Shown: piece by piece, positions 35,974-48,630 of the stretch | Layout: each line of letters opens with the position of its first letter | Position numbering within the stretch: position 1 is the stretch's first letter | Origin: Seriola aureovittata | Taxonomy: Eukaryota; Chordata; Actinopteri; Carangiformes; Carangidae | DNA length: 64,000 bases | Reading direction: 5' to 3' | Assembly: GCF_021018895.1 (NCBI RefSeq) | Contig: NC_079373.1 | Location: 8,614,501-8,678,500, forward strand | Translations under genes and position numbers: made by a program | Notes under the pieces: generated by a model | Databases searched by the model: none | What the model saw: only the letters and a program-made list of their open reading frames with translations | What the model was told of the DNA's origin: nothing

Positions 35974-36444
35974 ATTATTTCAGCATTTAGCACACCTACC
36001 GAACGCACCTTTCAACACCATGGAGGCCATGAATGCATCATTTTCATTTCTGGTACCTTACAAAGGAAGGAGTAAGCCTCGTGGAGCTCTTTAGAGAAGA
36101 CGATGATATTAACAGGTTCTGTCAGAAAGAGCCGCCAAGATCACGGCCTATGGCGCTTGCCTATGACTCATAGGCTAGCAACAGCCTTGACAACAACACA
36201 TTGATTGTCGCACATACAGATCAATTAGTGTAGAATTCAGATGCATGGTGCAGTGTTCATGTTTTTATACGAGTTGGATAATGAGTGGGACTGAAAATGA
36301 TAAATGTCTGTGCAAGCGCTGAATATAAGTATTTGAGAGTTTTCTACTGGTTGCTTGGCAATCTCCCAGAAGTCACTGCTTGGTCAAAAGTTACAGTAAG
36401 TTACTCCTCGGATGTGAACAGATGATGAACAAACAAACGAGTCT

Positions 36445-36535
36445 CGAACGTTCCAGTCTTTATGCTAAGCTAAGCGAATTGGCTCTAGTGTCATGCTTAA
36501 TTGACAGATATCAATTTACTCAACTGACTCTCAGT
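36445..36535 (+). mobile_element. Fragment of a percomorph dispersed repeat ('atgctaagctaagc' family)
   Basis: TTCCAGTCTTTATGCTAAGC then TAAGCGAATTGGCT, later GATATCAATTTACTCAACTG and ACTCTCAG, matches the core of the family also seen at 44955-45130 and 48355-48630. Confidence 0.6.
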
Positions 36536-36705
36536 TGTGTCTGGTACACAAACAGTGCAATGGAGACACTATTTCTTTTCTCTATCTTTGGCAAACTTAT
36601 CTGCCAACATATGTACTGATATACAATATCAGCAATAAGCTAAAATTACCCGGAAATAATTAATCTATCAGACTGAAGTTATCAGCGATGTCGTGCGTGT
36701 CTTAC

Positions 36706-36808
36706 CTCATACTCGAATTCCTCTGTCCTCTCTCCATCAGCTGGAACAGGGGAGAGGTAGTCTGTCCCTTCATAGTAATCCTGCTCCATTGTATGAAGAG
36801 AATGACAG
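36706..36808 (-). CDS. pdzrn4: pdzrn4 coding exon: inter-PDZ linker
   Basis: A 103-nt exon. Its first nucleotide completes the serine codon begun in the previous exon, and it ends in phase 0. The acceptor is CCCCTGACAG and the donor GTAAGA. It encodes about 34 residues: SCHSLHTMEQ, then acidic and tyrosine-rich text ending TEEFEYE. The linker lies between PDZ1 and PDZ2 and matches the PDZRN4 pattern (M-E-x-x-x-Y-E ... PAD..RTE.FEYE) recalled from the family. An internal methionine (MEQ) lies nine residues in; I see no reason to call it a start, because the upstream frame splices in cleanly. No known catalytic or metal-binding role. Confidence 0.92.
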
Positions 36809-39190
36809 CTGTCAGGGGAGACAGACAGAGGAAGAAAGAGAGGGGAAGACAGACATGGAGGGGGGCAGAGAAACAGAAAGAGGTGGAGAGCTGGGCGTAA
36901 GCAAGATCCTTCTCCTCACTTTCTTTTAAACGTGTTCAATACCTCGAAGTGACAGGATTTCCTTGCCTTTGTCTTTGTGGGAATCTGAGGAATAAAGGAT
37001 TTGTCAAGGGCTTTCACTTCCACTGGAGTGTGTGTGATAAAAGTACAGCCCCTTGTTAATAACAGCATATCCACATAATTTGCTTCCTGCTCTTGACAGA
37101 CAAAACCCCCCACACTGTACAGTGTAATTCCACTATGCTTCTCTCAGTCACTGAACAAAACAGCATTGTGAGGGTCTAACAAGATGAGCAGCTTCGGTTG
37201 CCACACAAGATAATCACGATGGACAAAAACTTCAAAAAGACGCTCTGTTAAACAAGTTGAGTGATGTGTTCAGGGGCTGTCTGACTCTTAAGATTACCCA
37301 GCACTGTAAAACTGTCTCAAAACAATATTCCAGTCACAAAACCAGACAAGTAAATGTCACAATGCTTTATTCTTTGATGCCTTAATATTACACATATAAC
37401 AACATTTGGCAGTGGGTGCCAATAATACAATTACAGATTTTACAGTCTTGCCTCAAAAGTATGAGCGACAAACTTTTGTTATGTCTATAAAATCTGTTGT
37501 ATATTGGATTGTGCACCTGATCTCAGATGAAGAGAAGAAAATGTGAGTTTTATGGGACACATTGATCACATTTGGCTTCGGCCTGGGGCTGTAAGTAGCC
37601 TACAAGCACACGTTGCTCTGTGTTGCCTAGTTTTTTTTTATGAGCCTATTTGCTTTAATCACCTTGTAAACCTTCCATGAGCCAAAATGGATACGCCAAG
37701 CAGCTCCAATTATGGCAAGAAGGCCCTGTGGGGAATTATATGGTGATACTGTGAGATATATATACATGTGGCAATGATCTTGATCAGGTCATGTACAGTA
37801 CTTTATATCTAACGTGCAACACTGACAATAGCACACACTTCTAATGATGTTTGTAATAATGAGCAGTACAGACGGCGCATCTGTCTGATATTCCATCCCT
37901 GAAGTCTCCAGTGACATATCACAGCGGATATTGAAAGAATTCAGGATGTTTATCATTGTTGGAATTAATTATCTACTGTACTCAACACACTTGATTCACA
38001 AACATAGTCCTGACTTCTCAGCTCTGTGCTATTAAAGCTCTCGCATTGCCATTGTTTCATTGTTCTGTTCCCAAGAGGTGAAATCCAGATCTTTTTTTAT
38101 GGTAAACTTTTCTTCTTCACAGTTTACTTCTCCTTTGAGATGAAGAGAATATAAACTAAAACGCCAGAAGAGGAAATAATGAACCCTGTTTCCTTTTGTT
38201 GTTTTTTCCAGGAAAACCTCTTGTTGATACTTTAAACTCTCAATATTTTTTTGTACATATTTTTATGATATCTCCGAGATCTTTTTCTACCCAGCATCGA
38301 TTCGGGATGTGATTAGAGTAGTGATTGTACCACATGTGTTGTTTAGAGGTATTTTACATGCAACGTAACCCGGCTATTTCTTTTTCATCTCTTCTAAATT
38401 TGTAGACATGCGAGACCAACAAACATATTTAATCTTACACCTGAATTATGCTTCTGTGCGTCAGTATCTCAGTATACAGGAGGCATGTGAAAGAGAGTCT
38501 CCTCAGACTCAACTGTTAGTATTGATTTATCTGTAAGTATGTACAGTATCTCTTTTATATCTGCCACTCAATCATAAACTCTTTCCCAAATGTCTGTGCT
38601 GTGTTCAAGTGATGTAGGAATAACAGTCGCTATGACCTGGCACATCCAAATGCTCCTGTTTTCAAAGTCACTTGAGGCTGTGACTTTTTTTTTGATTGCT
38701 TACATTTATACTCTGATTTTCCATAATTAGTGATACATTTAAATGAACCCTTAATACTGAACATTAAAATGCGAAATGCATGCATTCTGTATTAATAGCC
38801 GGCATCCTTTACTATTCTTCGACAGTTCATTTATATTTTACAGGCGTCTTGCATACTTGTAATGCTAATGCTAATTCTGCAAACACTGATATTTCTGCTT
38901 CATAGCTCAATAACACCTCCCACTCATTTTTTTCCCCCTCGGTAATTACCATCAGTCGCAGCCAAAGTCAAAACAAAGACACAACAACAAACTCTGCGTC
39001 GCTCTTTGTGGCACTGAACCGAAATAATTTGTAATGATTTCAAATTAAATAAAAATATATTAAATTATATCAAACGACAGACCTGCTTAAAATTATCTTC
39101 TCTGTTCTGAATCACATTTATTGGGCCTTATTAAGTGTGGTTGATTTACAGAGATGTAAACTAACTACGTACATTTCCTGTTGTACTCAC
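36809..39190 (-). other. pdzrn4: pdzrn4 intron (2.4 kb)
   Basis: GT-AG intron between the PDZ1 exon and the linker exon; phase 2 on both sides. AT-rich, nothing else recognised. Confidence 0.9.
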
Positions 39191-39444
39191 CTGTCAGAGA
39201 GCAGGAAGGGACAGACGTCAGGCACAGGAGGGGTCGAAGGACGCAGCTTTGCCAGCGCCATGATGTGTTCAAAGGTGATGTCGGTCTGAGTGCACACATC
39301 CACCACATGGATTTCCTGAGGGGGGCCATGGGGGCGGCCGCTGGGGGTCCGCCTGATGACCTGCACCACGACGGGGTCCTTGGCAGCGCGAAAGGCCTCC
39401 ACAGTCTCCTCATGGCTGGACTTGGACAACTCCTTTCCATTCAC
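39191..39444 (-). CDS. pdzrn4: pdzrn4 coding exon: second half of PDZ1 and linker
   Basis: This is the most upstream exon of the gene visible here (254 nt, 84 codons plus 2 nt). It opens with VNGKELSK, the strand after the ligand-binding core of PDZ1. Helix alpha-B (roughly residues 8-20) and the closing strand VVVQVIRRTP follow. Next come the TQTDITFEHIMALAKLRP linker and VPDVCPFLLSD, both family hallmarks. A CCTCAG acceptor precedes it and a GTGAGT donor follows. It starts in phase 0 and ends in phase 2; its final AG joins the first C of the next exon to make a serine codon. PDZ1 of the LNX/PDZRN family binds C-terminal peptides of partner proteins; that role is known for the family and not shown here. 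The start is an internal splice junction, not an initiation codon. PDZRN3 is the alternative paralogue, but the CPFLLSD linker fits PDZRN4 as I recall it. Confidence 0.93.
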
Positions 39445-39762
39445 CTGAGGAAGACATGGAAAAATATTGTGTGTGAGAGATGAAAATCTATTTGTTGGGA
39501 CTGTTTTGTTGGCTTTTTGCTATAGAAATGTTTCATGGAAGCAGAATTGCTGTGGTTATAGATGTAATCTGAGTGGGCAGAGACAGAGAACCAGTGTTTT
39601 CTGGTTAAATGACATTAGACTAAAAGCCAGCAAAAAAAAGCCAAGAGGGAAAACAAGGTACAGCCAATATTACTCTTACTGTTGTGCTCTTTATACGAAG
39701 AAAGAGACGCTGGTCTGGGTCTGATCTACATACATATACCCTAAATTAAACTACCTTACTTT

Positions 39763-39788
39763 TTTTCTTTTCTTTTCTTTTCTTTTTA
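39763..39788. repeat. (TTTTC)n tract
   Basis: Pentanucleotide-like pyrimidine run, about five units, some 320 bp upstream of the PDZ1 exon acceptor. Confidence 0.9.
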
Positions 39789-40884
39789 AACAGAAAATCT
39801 CCAGCATCACTTCTCAAAAAAAAAAAAAAACCCTCCATGGTCTCCTTAGCGATTTTACCCACAGCACTACAGCTCTCCTGTTGTGCTCAGGGTAGAGGCA
39901 TTCAGACAGAAATTTGAATGGTACATTTTCTTTCCCCTGAATGCCTTCTGGACAGATGATCAAAAAGAAATCTTCATGAAAACAACATTGGAAAACATAA
40001 ACACAAATTTACAGTTTGATGCAACATTATCAGAATGTTAGATCAAAGCCCAAACGGCCCCTGTTCACTCAGTCCGTCTTCAATTTCATCTACACAAAAT
40101 GAACTGGATCTTCTGGCAGATTGAAAATCACTTGCACTACAGCTGGCACATATGAAGAAAATCATTGCTTCATTTAGCACCATTACTTTCTCTGGAAGAG
40201 AAACCATGGCTGTGGAATACCTCAGAATGTGCTTTGGTATAAAGGCTGAAACCAGAGATTATAATTTAGATAACTCCAGAAAGAAAGAAAGAAAGAAAAA
40301 AAAGACAGACACAGCATAATTACACTTGCAGTTGTATTTAAAAAAGGTTTTTCTCACATGGCAAAATGAAATGAGTTAAAATGATAACTAGAAGAGCAAA
40401 AGAGAGCATTTATATTCACATGTGAAACTGGAAAGCAGCAGTGTTTCAGGGCTTGAATCACAACCTTTTTAAAATGCAACATAGAGGTAGAAATGAATAA
40501 AAATCACCCAATAACCTAGTTCTGACTAACAAAATGACCTAAATTCATGAGCAGTTGACAGTTTCAAGTAACTCTGGCTGTGTGTCTGTGGTGCCTCTTA
40601 ATGAATGTTAAAGACACAGAGGCCACCAGGGAAACTCCTGCAGAGAGCTCATATCTTCAACCCAACAGATATTTCATCACTAATTCTTCTTTTTTGCATG
40701 TTCCCTAACACATCACAGTCAATTTGACATTGTATATTTTGAGGAAATGACTGCCTCAAGCTGCAGTAAAGTACAGACAGGATGTCTAATGTTCATGTAT
40801 GTGCAGCAGTTTATCCCTATTTGAGCTATACATGACTAGTGTCTGTGTTTCCCAACCATTCCGACTTGTCACTCTATGGCTCTA

Positions 40885-40940
40885 ATAAACAGTTATCGAT
40901 TAACCTGCTGATAATGATTTTGATTAATCAATTCGAGGAT
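40885..40940 (+). mobile_element. Short fragment of the 'gattaatcgatt' repeat
   Basis: TTATCGATTAACCTGCTGAT and TTTGATTAATCAATTCGAGG resemble the terminal section of the repeat at 63030-63352. Only about 50 bp, so tentative. Confidence 0.4.
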
Positions 40941-41429
40941 GTGTATTTCTGTGAGTTGGGAGCAGTCCTAGTTTGTCCTAATTTGAGTTTATATCATTTT
41001 CGAGACCAGAAAATTCTCCAGTAGAAAGAAGATGAAACTTTGAAGAAAAGTCAGAAATGAATCATGTCTTACTCCTTTCAATTGACCTTGTGACACTTGA
41101 AGGGGAGCCTGAACCACAGGGTGGGAATTTCTGCATTATGTGAACAAATGAAAAGTAAAGACAGTTTTAAAACATCCCAAAATGGTTCTGTATTCCCATT
41201 CTGGGTCTCTCTCTCTCTCTCTGACAAGCATGCACGCACACACACGTTATTTAGGTGTTTGTCTAATACAGCTGGTGTTCTAACTTTGCTTGTCTCTTGC
41301 TTCCAGCGATGTGGTACTGTACTTCTATGATGTTGGGGGACTCACAAGTATGAATGGTAGAAAATCGACAAAGACGAGGCAGAGAATAGACTCCAAGCTC
41401 AAACAACACTGGATCCTACACTTCCTGTA

Positions 41430-41585
41430 ATAGCCTCTGAGACAAATCCCCACCCCCGATGACATCATAAGGGGTTATATTTTCTAACTGTATAAAGCTC
41501 CCTCCAGAAGAGCCCCAGAAGACATTGAACAACTATTAAGTAAATTGATCTGAAATCAGTGGAGGGGCCCCTTTAATTTATTCTT
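41430..41585 (+). repeat. Possible percomorph dispersed repeat
   Basis: GCCTCTGAGACAAATCCCCA, GATGACATCATAAGGGGTTA, CCTCCAGAAGAGCCCCAGAA and GGGGCCCCTTTAATTTA have the look of a repeat I have seen in percomorph sequences. No second copy in this window. Confidence 0.3.
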
Positions 41586-42097
41586 CCAATTTAAGATACT
41601 TCCACATCGCTAACATCATTACCTGCTGCCAGAAAATATAAAAAATATTTATAATGTAATAATGTTATTGCCTCATAATAGTGTGTTACTCTCATTCCTG
41701 GTTCATTCCTGTGTGTGTTTGTGTGTGTGAGTGTGTGTGTGTGTGTCTCTCCAGAGACTGAGTGATGCCCTACAAAACAACAAATAACTTATTTTCTCAG
41801 CCATAACAATAGCCATATATAACTCCCTTAGCTCTTGTTGTGCTCTGGCCTGTTCCCCTGCCTCCTGATGTGACCTTTGTTTGTAGCGATGTTGCATTAA
41901 TCACCTGAGTGGGAGATAAACTGGGTCAACTCCACTTCTGTGGAACTGCAGGGCAATTTGCAGCTTCCCCTCACACCTGCTTTCATTGGGTTTTGGCCAG
42001 TCAGCAGTTATTACATACTGCAGCATGTACATTAGACTTTAAGTACTGTATTAAAGAAACATGGAGCACTGTAATAATTAGCTCATATACTACCTTT

Positions 42098-42099
<2 letters not shown>

Positions 42100-42136
<37 letters not shown>
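42100..42136. repeat. (CT)n microsatellite
   Basis: About 18 CT units in the long upstream intron. Confidence 0.97.
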
Positions 42137-42140
<4 letters not shown>

Positions 42141-44793
42141 TGACTTATTTTCCTGCTTGTCTCCTGCTCCGCAGCCTAATCCTGGAACAGGGAGCCTGGT
42201 GGAGACAAAGGAGTTGGAGCAGACAAATGAGGCAGCCTATGGCGTATGACAGTCCAGGAGAAAAATGATCAAATTTCCCAGCTCTCCCTCTGGTACAGCC
42301 TGTCCAGCCTAAGCTCCTCCTCCTCCTCCAACCCTCACCGCTTTGCTAGCAACACTCCATGACCATAATGAAACAAGAGAAAACACGTCAGGAAAAGAGG
42401 AGGGAGTGTTGTTTTTCCATTCTCATCGCTAGTTTTCATGAGAGCCAGATGGAACAATTAATTCTCAATCAGCACAGGAATATTAAGGAGTCTTAACTCC
42501 CGCATGGGGGACTTTGCCATCCCTTTTGTGTCCCTTTGGCTGATGTCTATCCAGCTAAACACACTGCTTCAGCTAGTTGTGTGGTCTGACAGATGGGAAG
42601 GGGTTTCTATAAGCCTGGCTGGAGCTTCCCAGATATTCTCACAGTGAAGATCTGCCTTCAGCACAGTCCTTGGGATGTCTTGCAACAGCCTTACTCTCTG
42701 CAAAGTGCATTATAAGCTGGCATGATGAAGGTGACTTTTTACAGTGAAATTTTACTGTGAATTCTATTTATTTATTTATTTTTCAAATTGGCGAATTTCC
42801 TAAATAGCTTTAAACTTGACAAAATCAAACATAATTTCACTGCCTCCACTCAGAACAAGCTGTAGCCACTTAAAGTTTGATCACACATATTTCAGTGTAG
42901 TTATACTAGCATAAACCATCCTCTTCAAGTGTGCATGGAGAGTATGCAAATACATATTCACTCATAAACACATGCTGGTAAACAAAATCTGTTTGCAACA
43001 AATTATTTAGCAGCTGCAGTGTTTATCGAGTCCAAGGCAGATCAGCACGCACGTCATGGCCAAAACGGCTCCATATGCACTGAGTCAACATGAATTGTCT
43101 TATTGGTCTGGAACAAAACAATGCTGATTATTCATGAGAGATCATTTGTTAGACAATTGGGCCAGGAGATGATCAGGTAAATGTGAAGTTGGAAGGAAAT
43201 GGGCGCCGGGATGGAGTAGCTGGACCAAGACGCATCTGCTGACTGTTTGCACATGGATATGCCGCAGCTGTAGCCAGAGGAGAAATGTGCTTTCATTCAA
43301 AGCCCCTGTGACAACCACCGGCTTTCTCACAACAAACGGAGTAAACCTGCTTAGTGGAGTGTAACGAAAGGATGAAACCTCTTCCTTTTTCCTTCATTTT
43401 CTCTGTGGCAGAATCCCATATTGACAAAGACATTCAGAAATTGTGTTCTTGTGACGCAGCTGTGCTTTAACTCTCCACTTCAGTAAATATCTCACGTCAC
43501 TTTAAGCTGTTCTGAGCCATTTCCAGCAAACAAACAGACTTACTTGAAAACTTCAGCGAAAAGTCGCTGCTTTTTACAACTGTGAGCCTACAGCAAAGCA
43601 AAATCTCCAAGGTTCTCTCATCTGTGTCCCATCTTATCGTTTATCCTCCAGGTACGAGGACGAGCAAAGAAAGTACAAACATGCAGCAGCTTAGCTGGAC
43701 TCCTCAGGCTTCTCCTCTGACAGTGCTATTGTCTCATCGACTCCTGCCTCCCATCAATATCTCCAAAGACCGAGGGCAGAATGTACTGACAGTGGTAGTA
43801 AAGTGGAGCCAGTTTATCTGTTAAGACGTCAACTCCAGCCACATGTGATGCTGCGTCTGCTGAGGGGCCGTGTATGTGGCGGGAGGCAAAGACACTGCCG
43901 GCAGCTTGCAGGGGATTACTGATAGTGATTGATGTACCTCTTCTACAAGGAGAAAAGGCAGCCTCAGGCGGTAGACTCTAATAGTCCATTAGCTTTTTTA
44001 TGCTTTAGAATTAACTGCACACATTGCTTTATGACTTGCATGTAGCACTTTGAATCTTAATGAAATGTTGTTGTTTTCAGTGTTCTAGAGTTTATGCTGT
44101 GCACAAGGATAAAGCATCGGCCTTCACTCATATCCTGATTGAGCAGGAAAATGTGGCGATTTGAATGAAGCAAGGTTGTTGTTTCTACTTCAGCTACAGG
44201 GACATGTAAACAAGGCTTTCAGCAGAAGTAACAGTAGAAAGAGCATCGGATGCTCATATTTAACCAGCGTGTCTAACCTTGGGGTTTTTGTGCTTAACAT
44301 CTGTACATGCAGTAACCTCTGTTGCACACAGTCTACATCTCCTGTGTGCCATCACCTGCTGGTTTGAGTGGCAGCGTGTGAGGTGTTAAGTGTATGCAGG
44401 CAGATGGAGAAGGTGTAACATGTAGGTCACCTAGCCTCGAGGGTGTGATTGTTACAGGCGGTGATTACACGCCTGGTCCATCTTCTCATCTTTTGGGAAA
44501 AGACAACATGATCCTTCAGCGTTAGGGTCCAGTCAGCTCAGATAAGTTGGAGGAGACTGAGGATCATGACAGAGCTGGATTAGTTGGAGGTACAGTGGAG
44601 GGGGAACAAAGGAAGCATGGCCACTAGAGCTGAGGTCTGTTGATAGAAGAGGGACCAGTGCCACTGGGCAAGCATCAAAGCTAAGTGATCATAGAATAAA
44701 AATTATTTTCTAACACTCTGTGATGAGACATGACCAGACATTGTGTGAATAAGCTTCTCACACAGCTTGGACAATTAGTGTTGGGAAGTGTTT

Positions 44794-44798
<5 letters not shown>

Positions 44799-44830
<32 letters not shown>

Positions 44831-44842
44831 TGTGTGTGTGTG
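44799..44842. repeat. (TG)n microsatellite with one interruption
   Basis: TG run broken by a single GAG, followed by a short G run. Confidence 0.97.
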
Positions 44843-44954
44843 GGGGCACTAATATTTTTCCGCACTGTAAAGTTTTTCCCTTAATTATATTAATAATGTG
44901 TCTCAAAACAGAAACAAAGAAGTCTCACAGATAATGTAAAACTGCAACTTGCTG

Positions 44955-45130
44955 CTTTTACACTTTGGTTTATTTGCACTTTCAACCAGATATAACCAGA
45001 TTAATGAACTTTGAAGGTGCTGCTAGGTGGATATTGTTACACAGGCTAGTGGTTTCTCCCTGTTTCCATTCTTTATGCTGACATATAGTAATTGGCAGCT
45101 GTTGGTGCTTCATGTTTCATGAGTACAGAG
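44955..45130 (+). mobile_element. Copy of the 'atgctaagctaagc' percomorph repeat
   Basis: CAGATATAACCAGATTAATG, AACTTTGAAGGTGCTGCTAG, GTGGATATTGTTACACAGGC and CTCCCTGTTTCCATTCTTTA are in the same order as in the family consensus recalled from percomorph genomes. Truncated where the TAAGCTAAGC core would follow. Confidence 0.65.
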
Positions 45131-45905
45131 AGGAGAGCGGTGCCTGTATTCTCACATCTAACTCTTGTCAAGAAAGAAAACAAACACAATTCTCAAAATT
45201 CTTTTTCCCATTAAGTCCCTGCAGATGCAAATGAATTTTACATCCATGATTAGATGTTTCATATCGAAATGCTCCTTGGAAGTCGTAGGTTTTGGGGGGC
45301 ATTTTTTGCTTTTATCAGCGAGACAGAGATACAGTAGAGAGTCGACAGAATGCGTGCCACTGTCTACATAGAAAATAAACTGGTCCAGGACCCTGAGTGG
45401 CAAAAATAAATCCTCCCCCTTTGTTATTCTATTGTTTGTTGTTTTTCTCAACTATAGAGACAGTAAAAACAGGAGAGTGATGGACAGTGAGACAGGAGCG
45501 CTGCTCACCGCTGACTGACTGCTGCAGTCTACCTGTTCTACAGCTCCAAGGAAATGATCAGCATCCGCCACACTGCAGCTCTGACATCATCTATGTGTTG
45601 CAATTCGGTCTCTCAACATTTGAAATTCAATTTGCATTTTCATAAATAAAAAAACTATATACAAGTGAGAATGCAAACATTCAGTCGAGAAGTGGAATTA
45701 AATACTCCCTGAGGTAATTCCAAATGCTGGAAGGATATGGGTTCCTTTTAACACCCAAATGTCTCATTTCAATAATAAGTGACAGAATAAAATACGGGCC
45801 AAGGTCCGCTACACTACAGCCCTTATGACTGCATAAATCACTCCCAGACAGTCAGCGCTACTGTCTGAGCGACTCAAGCAATACTCCAGTGACAGGAAGG
45901 AGAGG

Positions 45906-45908
<3 letters not shown>

Positions 45909-45952
<44 letters not shown>
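45909..45952. repeat. (AG)n microsatellite
   Basis: 22 AG units flanked by GGGAG-rich text. Confidence 0.97.
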
Positions 45953-45958
<6 letters not shown>

Positions 45959-47049
45959 AGGATGCCACTGGGGAAATCTGACAATCCCTTCAACATCTCT
46001 ACATGAACCCATGTATAGGGCTCCTTTAACCCCTCCAACCACATAAAACACACCGCACAAGGCCCCTGGGCTATTTTTCGTATTAAAGGCCCTACACACT
46101 GCTGCTGAGGTTTTATGCCTGCAGAACATTTGATGAATTCTGCCTATTTTCCTCTCTGAGCACCAATCTTGTGTGGAGTACTCCCTTTATTGCGCAACTC
46201 CTTCAAAGTGTATCACCTCCTTTTCAATCCGCCCTAAAATTCATCGTCCGCCTTGTTACATGCATTTATTATCCAATCTCTTGGCGTAATCGCTCAGTGG
46301 AAGGGCAACTGTTATAAAAAGGACACGGGGAGAAGAGATCTTTACCCAACACTCAATGTCAAACCTGTGAAGCAGCAGACTTGGTGGAAGCAGGTGCAGC
46401 TCATGCGTGGATTTTGTAATGTCACCATCTACTACCGCCACCATCCCTCCCACTTTCTCCTTTACACTTGTCCTTGTCTGCTGCGTTGAGGGCAGTAAGT
46501 AAGACTATTATTTATTAACGCCTTTCAGCAATATGATAACTTTTTAAGTAACTTATACTGTAAGCAATTACAATTTGAAATTCAGTGATGACATTATGGA
46601 TACATCAATCCTCCATTACACCAACAGTTTGGGTCGACTGCGCTGTCTGGCCTCTGTGTGTTCAGTGAAGAGATTTGTTTAGAACATGCATAAGATTAGA
46701 ATTAAACCTCCCAGTAAAGTTTTCTTAATTACATGCTGTGTGTTCGTCATTAGCCGGTTTGCTAAGTTAGCCTACACTCAGGAATAACCTGGTTTTGTCT
46801 ACAGTTGGACGGTGTGTTTAAGGGCTTCACCATGAGGTCGGTATTTGTAGAGAGCTCTGTGCTGTGACTGGGATTTAACATTGAGCTAGCTGTTGACAGT
46901 CAGTAGATACATGCAAAACGTAGGTGGGTGCTTGTTAAATTATGATGTGTCATTTTCTATTTCTACACATGTGAAATACAGAACATGTGACATGTGTGGG
47001 TGGAGACTCTGGAGTTGTTGAAAGGCACCTTTAATGTTGCTGGGTTGAG

Positions 47050-47172
47050 TAATGAAAGTAATGTAACGAGCAATGCAACTAATTCCTTTTGCCGTTGAGT
47101 TGTGACTAATGTGTAATTAGTGTTTCAGTGAGTAATTAATCACATTTTTCAAGTAACTTTCCCAACACCGAT
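47050..47172 (+). mobile_element. Possible remnant of a hAT-like fish element
   Basis: GAAAGTAATGTAACGAGCAA and CAAGTAACTTTCCCAACACC resemble an end commonly seen in fish ('gtaacgagtaat ... aagtaactttcccaacactg'). No transposase frame; class assignment is a guess. Confidence 0.35.
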
Positions 47173-48354
47173 TGCAGGTTACTGTCGTTGCATTATATGA
47201 AATACTGCTGCTGAGACCTGAAACAGCTTTTCCAGGTTTAACAGGCAACTAGCCATTTCCCACACCACGACTGAGACACAAGCTTGTACACATATAAGGC
47301 AGATATGCACGCGCACAAACACACACAGCTGTAAATGAATGATTGTTGAGTAAACATTTCATTTGATTTCTCATTGTACTTGGCCCTATTTGTCAGATGT
47401 GCTGGGTAATAATATCCACGCCATCCTCTTGTTCTGCTTATGATCACTTTCCCATGAAATTAGATCAATATGGCATTCCATCTTCATCACTAACACATTA
47501 CAGCTGAATGCCAGATAATTGTACTATCCTATTTTGGCTGGATTATAAAATTCTGCGGTGGATTCTAAATATGATTTGGGACTGGTGAGAGAAATGCAGT
47601 GCTAAGTTAATCAGCTTGTTCAAGGTTAATGGTACATGCAGGGTATATTTGTTAAAGAGATTTAGAGATGCACAGTTAATCTCTGTGCTTAACTTTAAGA
47701 TCTTGCCATCTTGGAGTGAGTTTTAATGTAAAATGGAGGGAGAAATCGAATTAAAGTAAAAGCGGCACTTGGGTGGATGAATAACTAATGGATGAACGGC
47801 CTCCTCCTCGGTGATAACTGGTAATTGGTTTGGGGGACGGGAGAGGAGCGGGAGATGGGGAGTAGCTGGATAATGCTACGTGCTGTGCAGATCAGCAAAA
47901 TGGCCTGGCTGGCGTGAAAAGAGGTTGTAAGGAGTAATGGTGCCATCCATATGCTGACTGAAGAAAATAAAGTGGGTGCTGTCATGGAACACCTCTTTAT
48001 GTGCTGAGAGCGAGCCAGAAAGGAGGTATGACACATGAGGGTGTCTAGCAGGAGGATTTTCAACATTAAAAATGCACAAAATTACAAACCAAAACATGGA
48101 CAAGTACAACCACTGCCCTTCTCTCACTTTGTCACCTTGTCTGTTGTTTTCTCGTGTACTGATGTACTTATTGAACAAAAAATGGAGCAAATGGAAATGT
48201 TAATGTAAAATTCCAGTTTATTACAGCTTAGGTTTTAGTTTTGGTCATCATTTCTATTAGTTATGATAACACTGCACTCACCAAAGCAATAGTTAACATC
48301 TGATAATGCAGCAACACTGATCCTGCAAAGAAATAGTTTGGCACACAGTCACAT

Positions 48355-48630
48355 GCATCACAACAAAGTCTTATTTTTACACTTCCATTTTTATACAAAT
48401 TAAACAAACAAGATGTGACATAGCTACAGAGGAGCTAGTAGGCCATTTTAATTATCTTTAACAGAACCAGAGAGACTGTTTCCTGCTGTTTCAAGTACTA
48501 ATGCTAAGCTAAGCTAATCGACTGCTAGGTATAGCTTCGTATTTAGTGTACAGACATGAGTGGTATCTAACTCTCAGCAAGAAAGCTAAAAGGTGTATTT
48601 CCCAAAATGACTAACTACTCCTTTGACCGT
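48355..48630 (+). mobile_element. Copy of the 'atgctaagctaagc' percomorph repeat
   Basis: Most complete copy here: ATACAAATTAAACAAACAAG, GCTACAGAGGAGCTAGTAGG, CTGTTTCCTGCTGTTTCAAG, ATGCTAAGCTAAGCTAATCG, GTGTACAGACATGAGTGGTA and CTCTCAGCAAGAAAGC, ending GTATTTCCCAAAATGACTAA. All match the family order from memory. Same strand as the two partial copies at 36445 and 44955. Confidence 0.75.

Larger units (their letters stand above)
28097..36705 (-). other. pdzrn4: pdzrn4 intron (8.6 kb)
   Basis: GT-AG intron separating the linker exon from PDZ2. It contains the repeats and microsatellites listed separately and a GC-rich patch near 29.6-30.0 kb. 31230-31360 looks like possible conserved non-coding DNA. 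No further pdzrn4 exon is needed, since the phases of the flanking exons match. Confidence 0.9.

Noticed and set aside
36706..36808. Internal ATG (MEQ) as start of a short isoform
   Set aside because: The exon is in frame with the PDZ1 exon through a clean acceptor, and there is no promoter or start-context evidence in the sequence.
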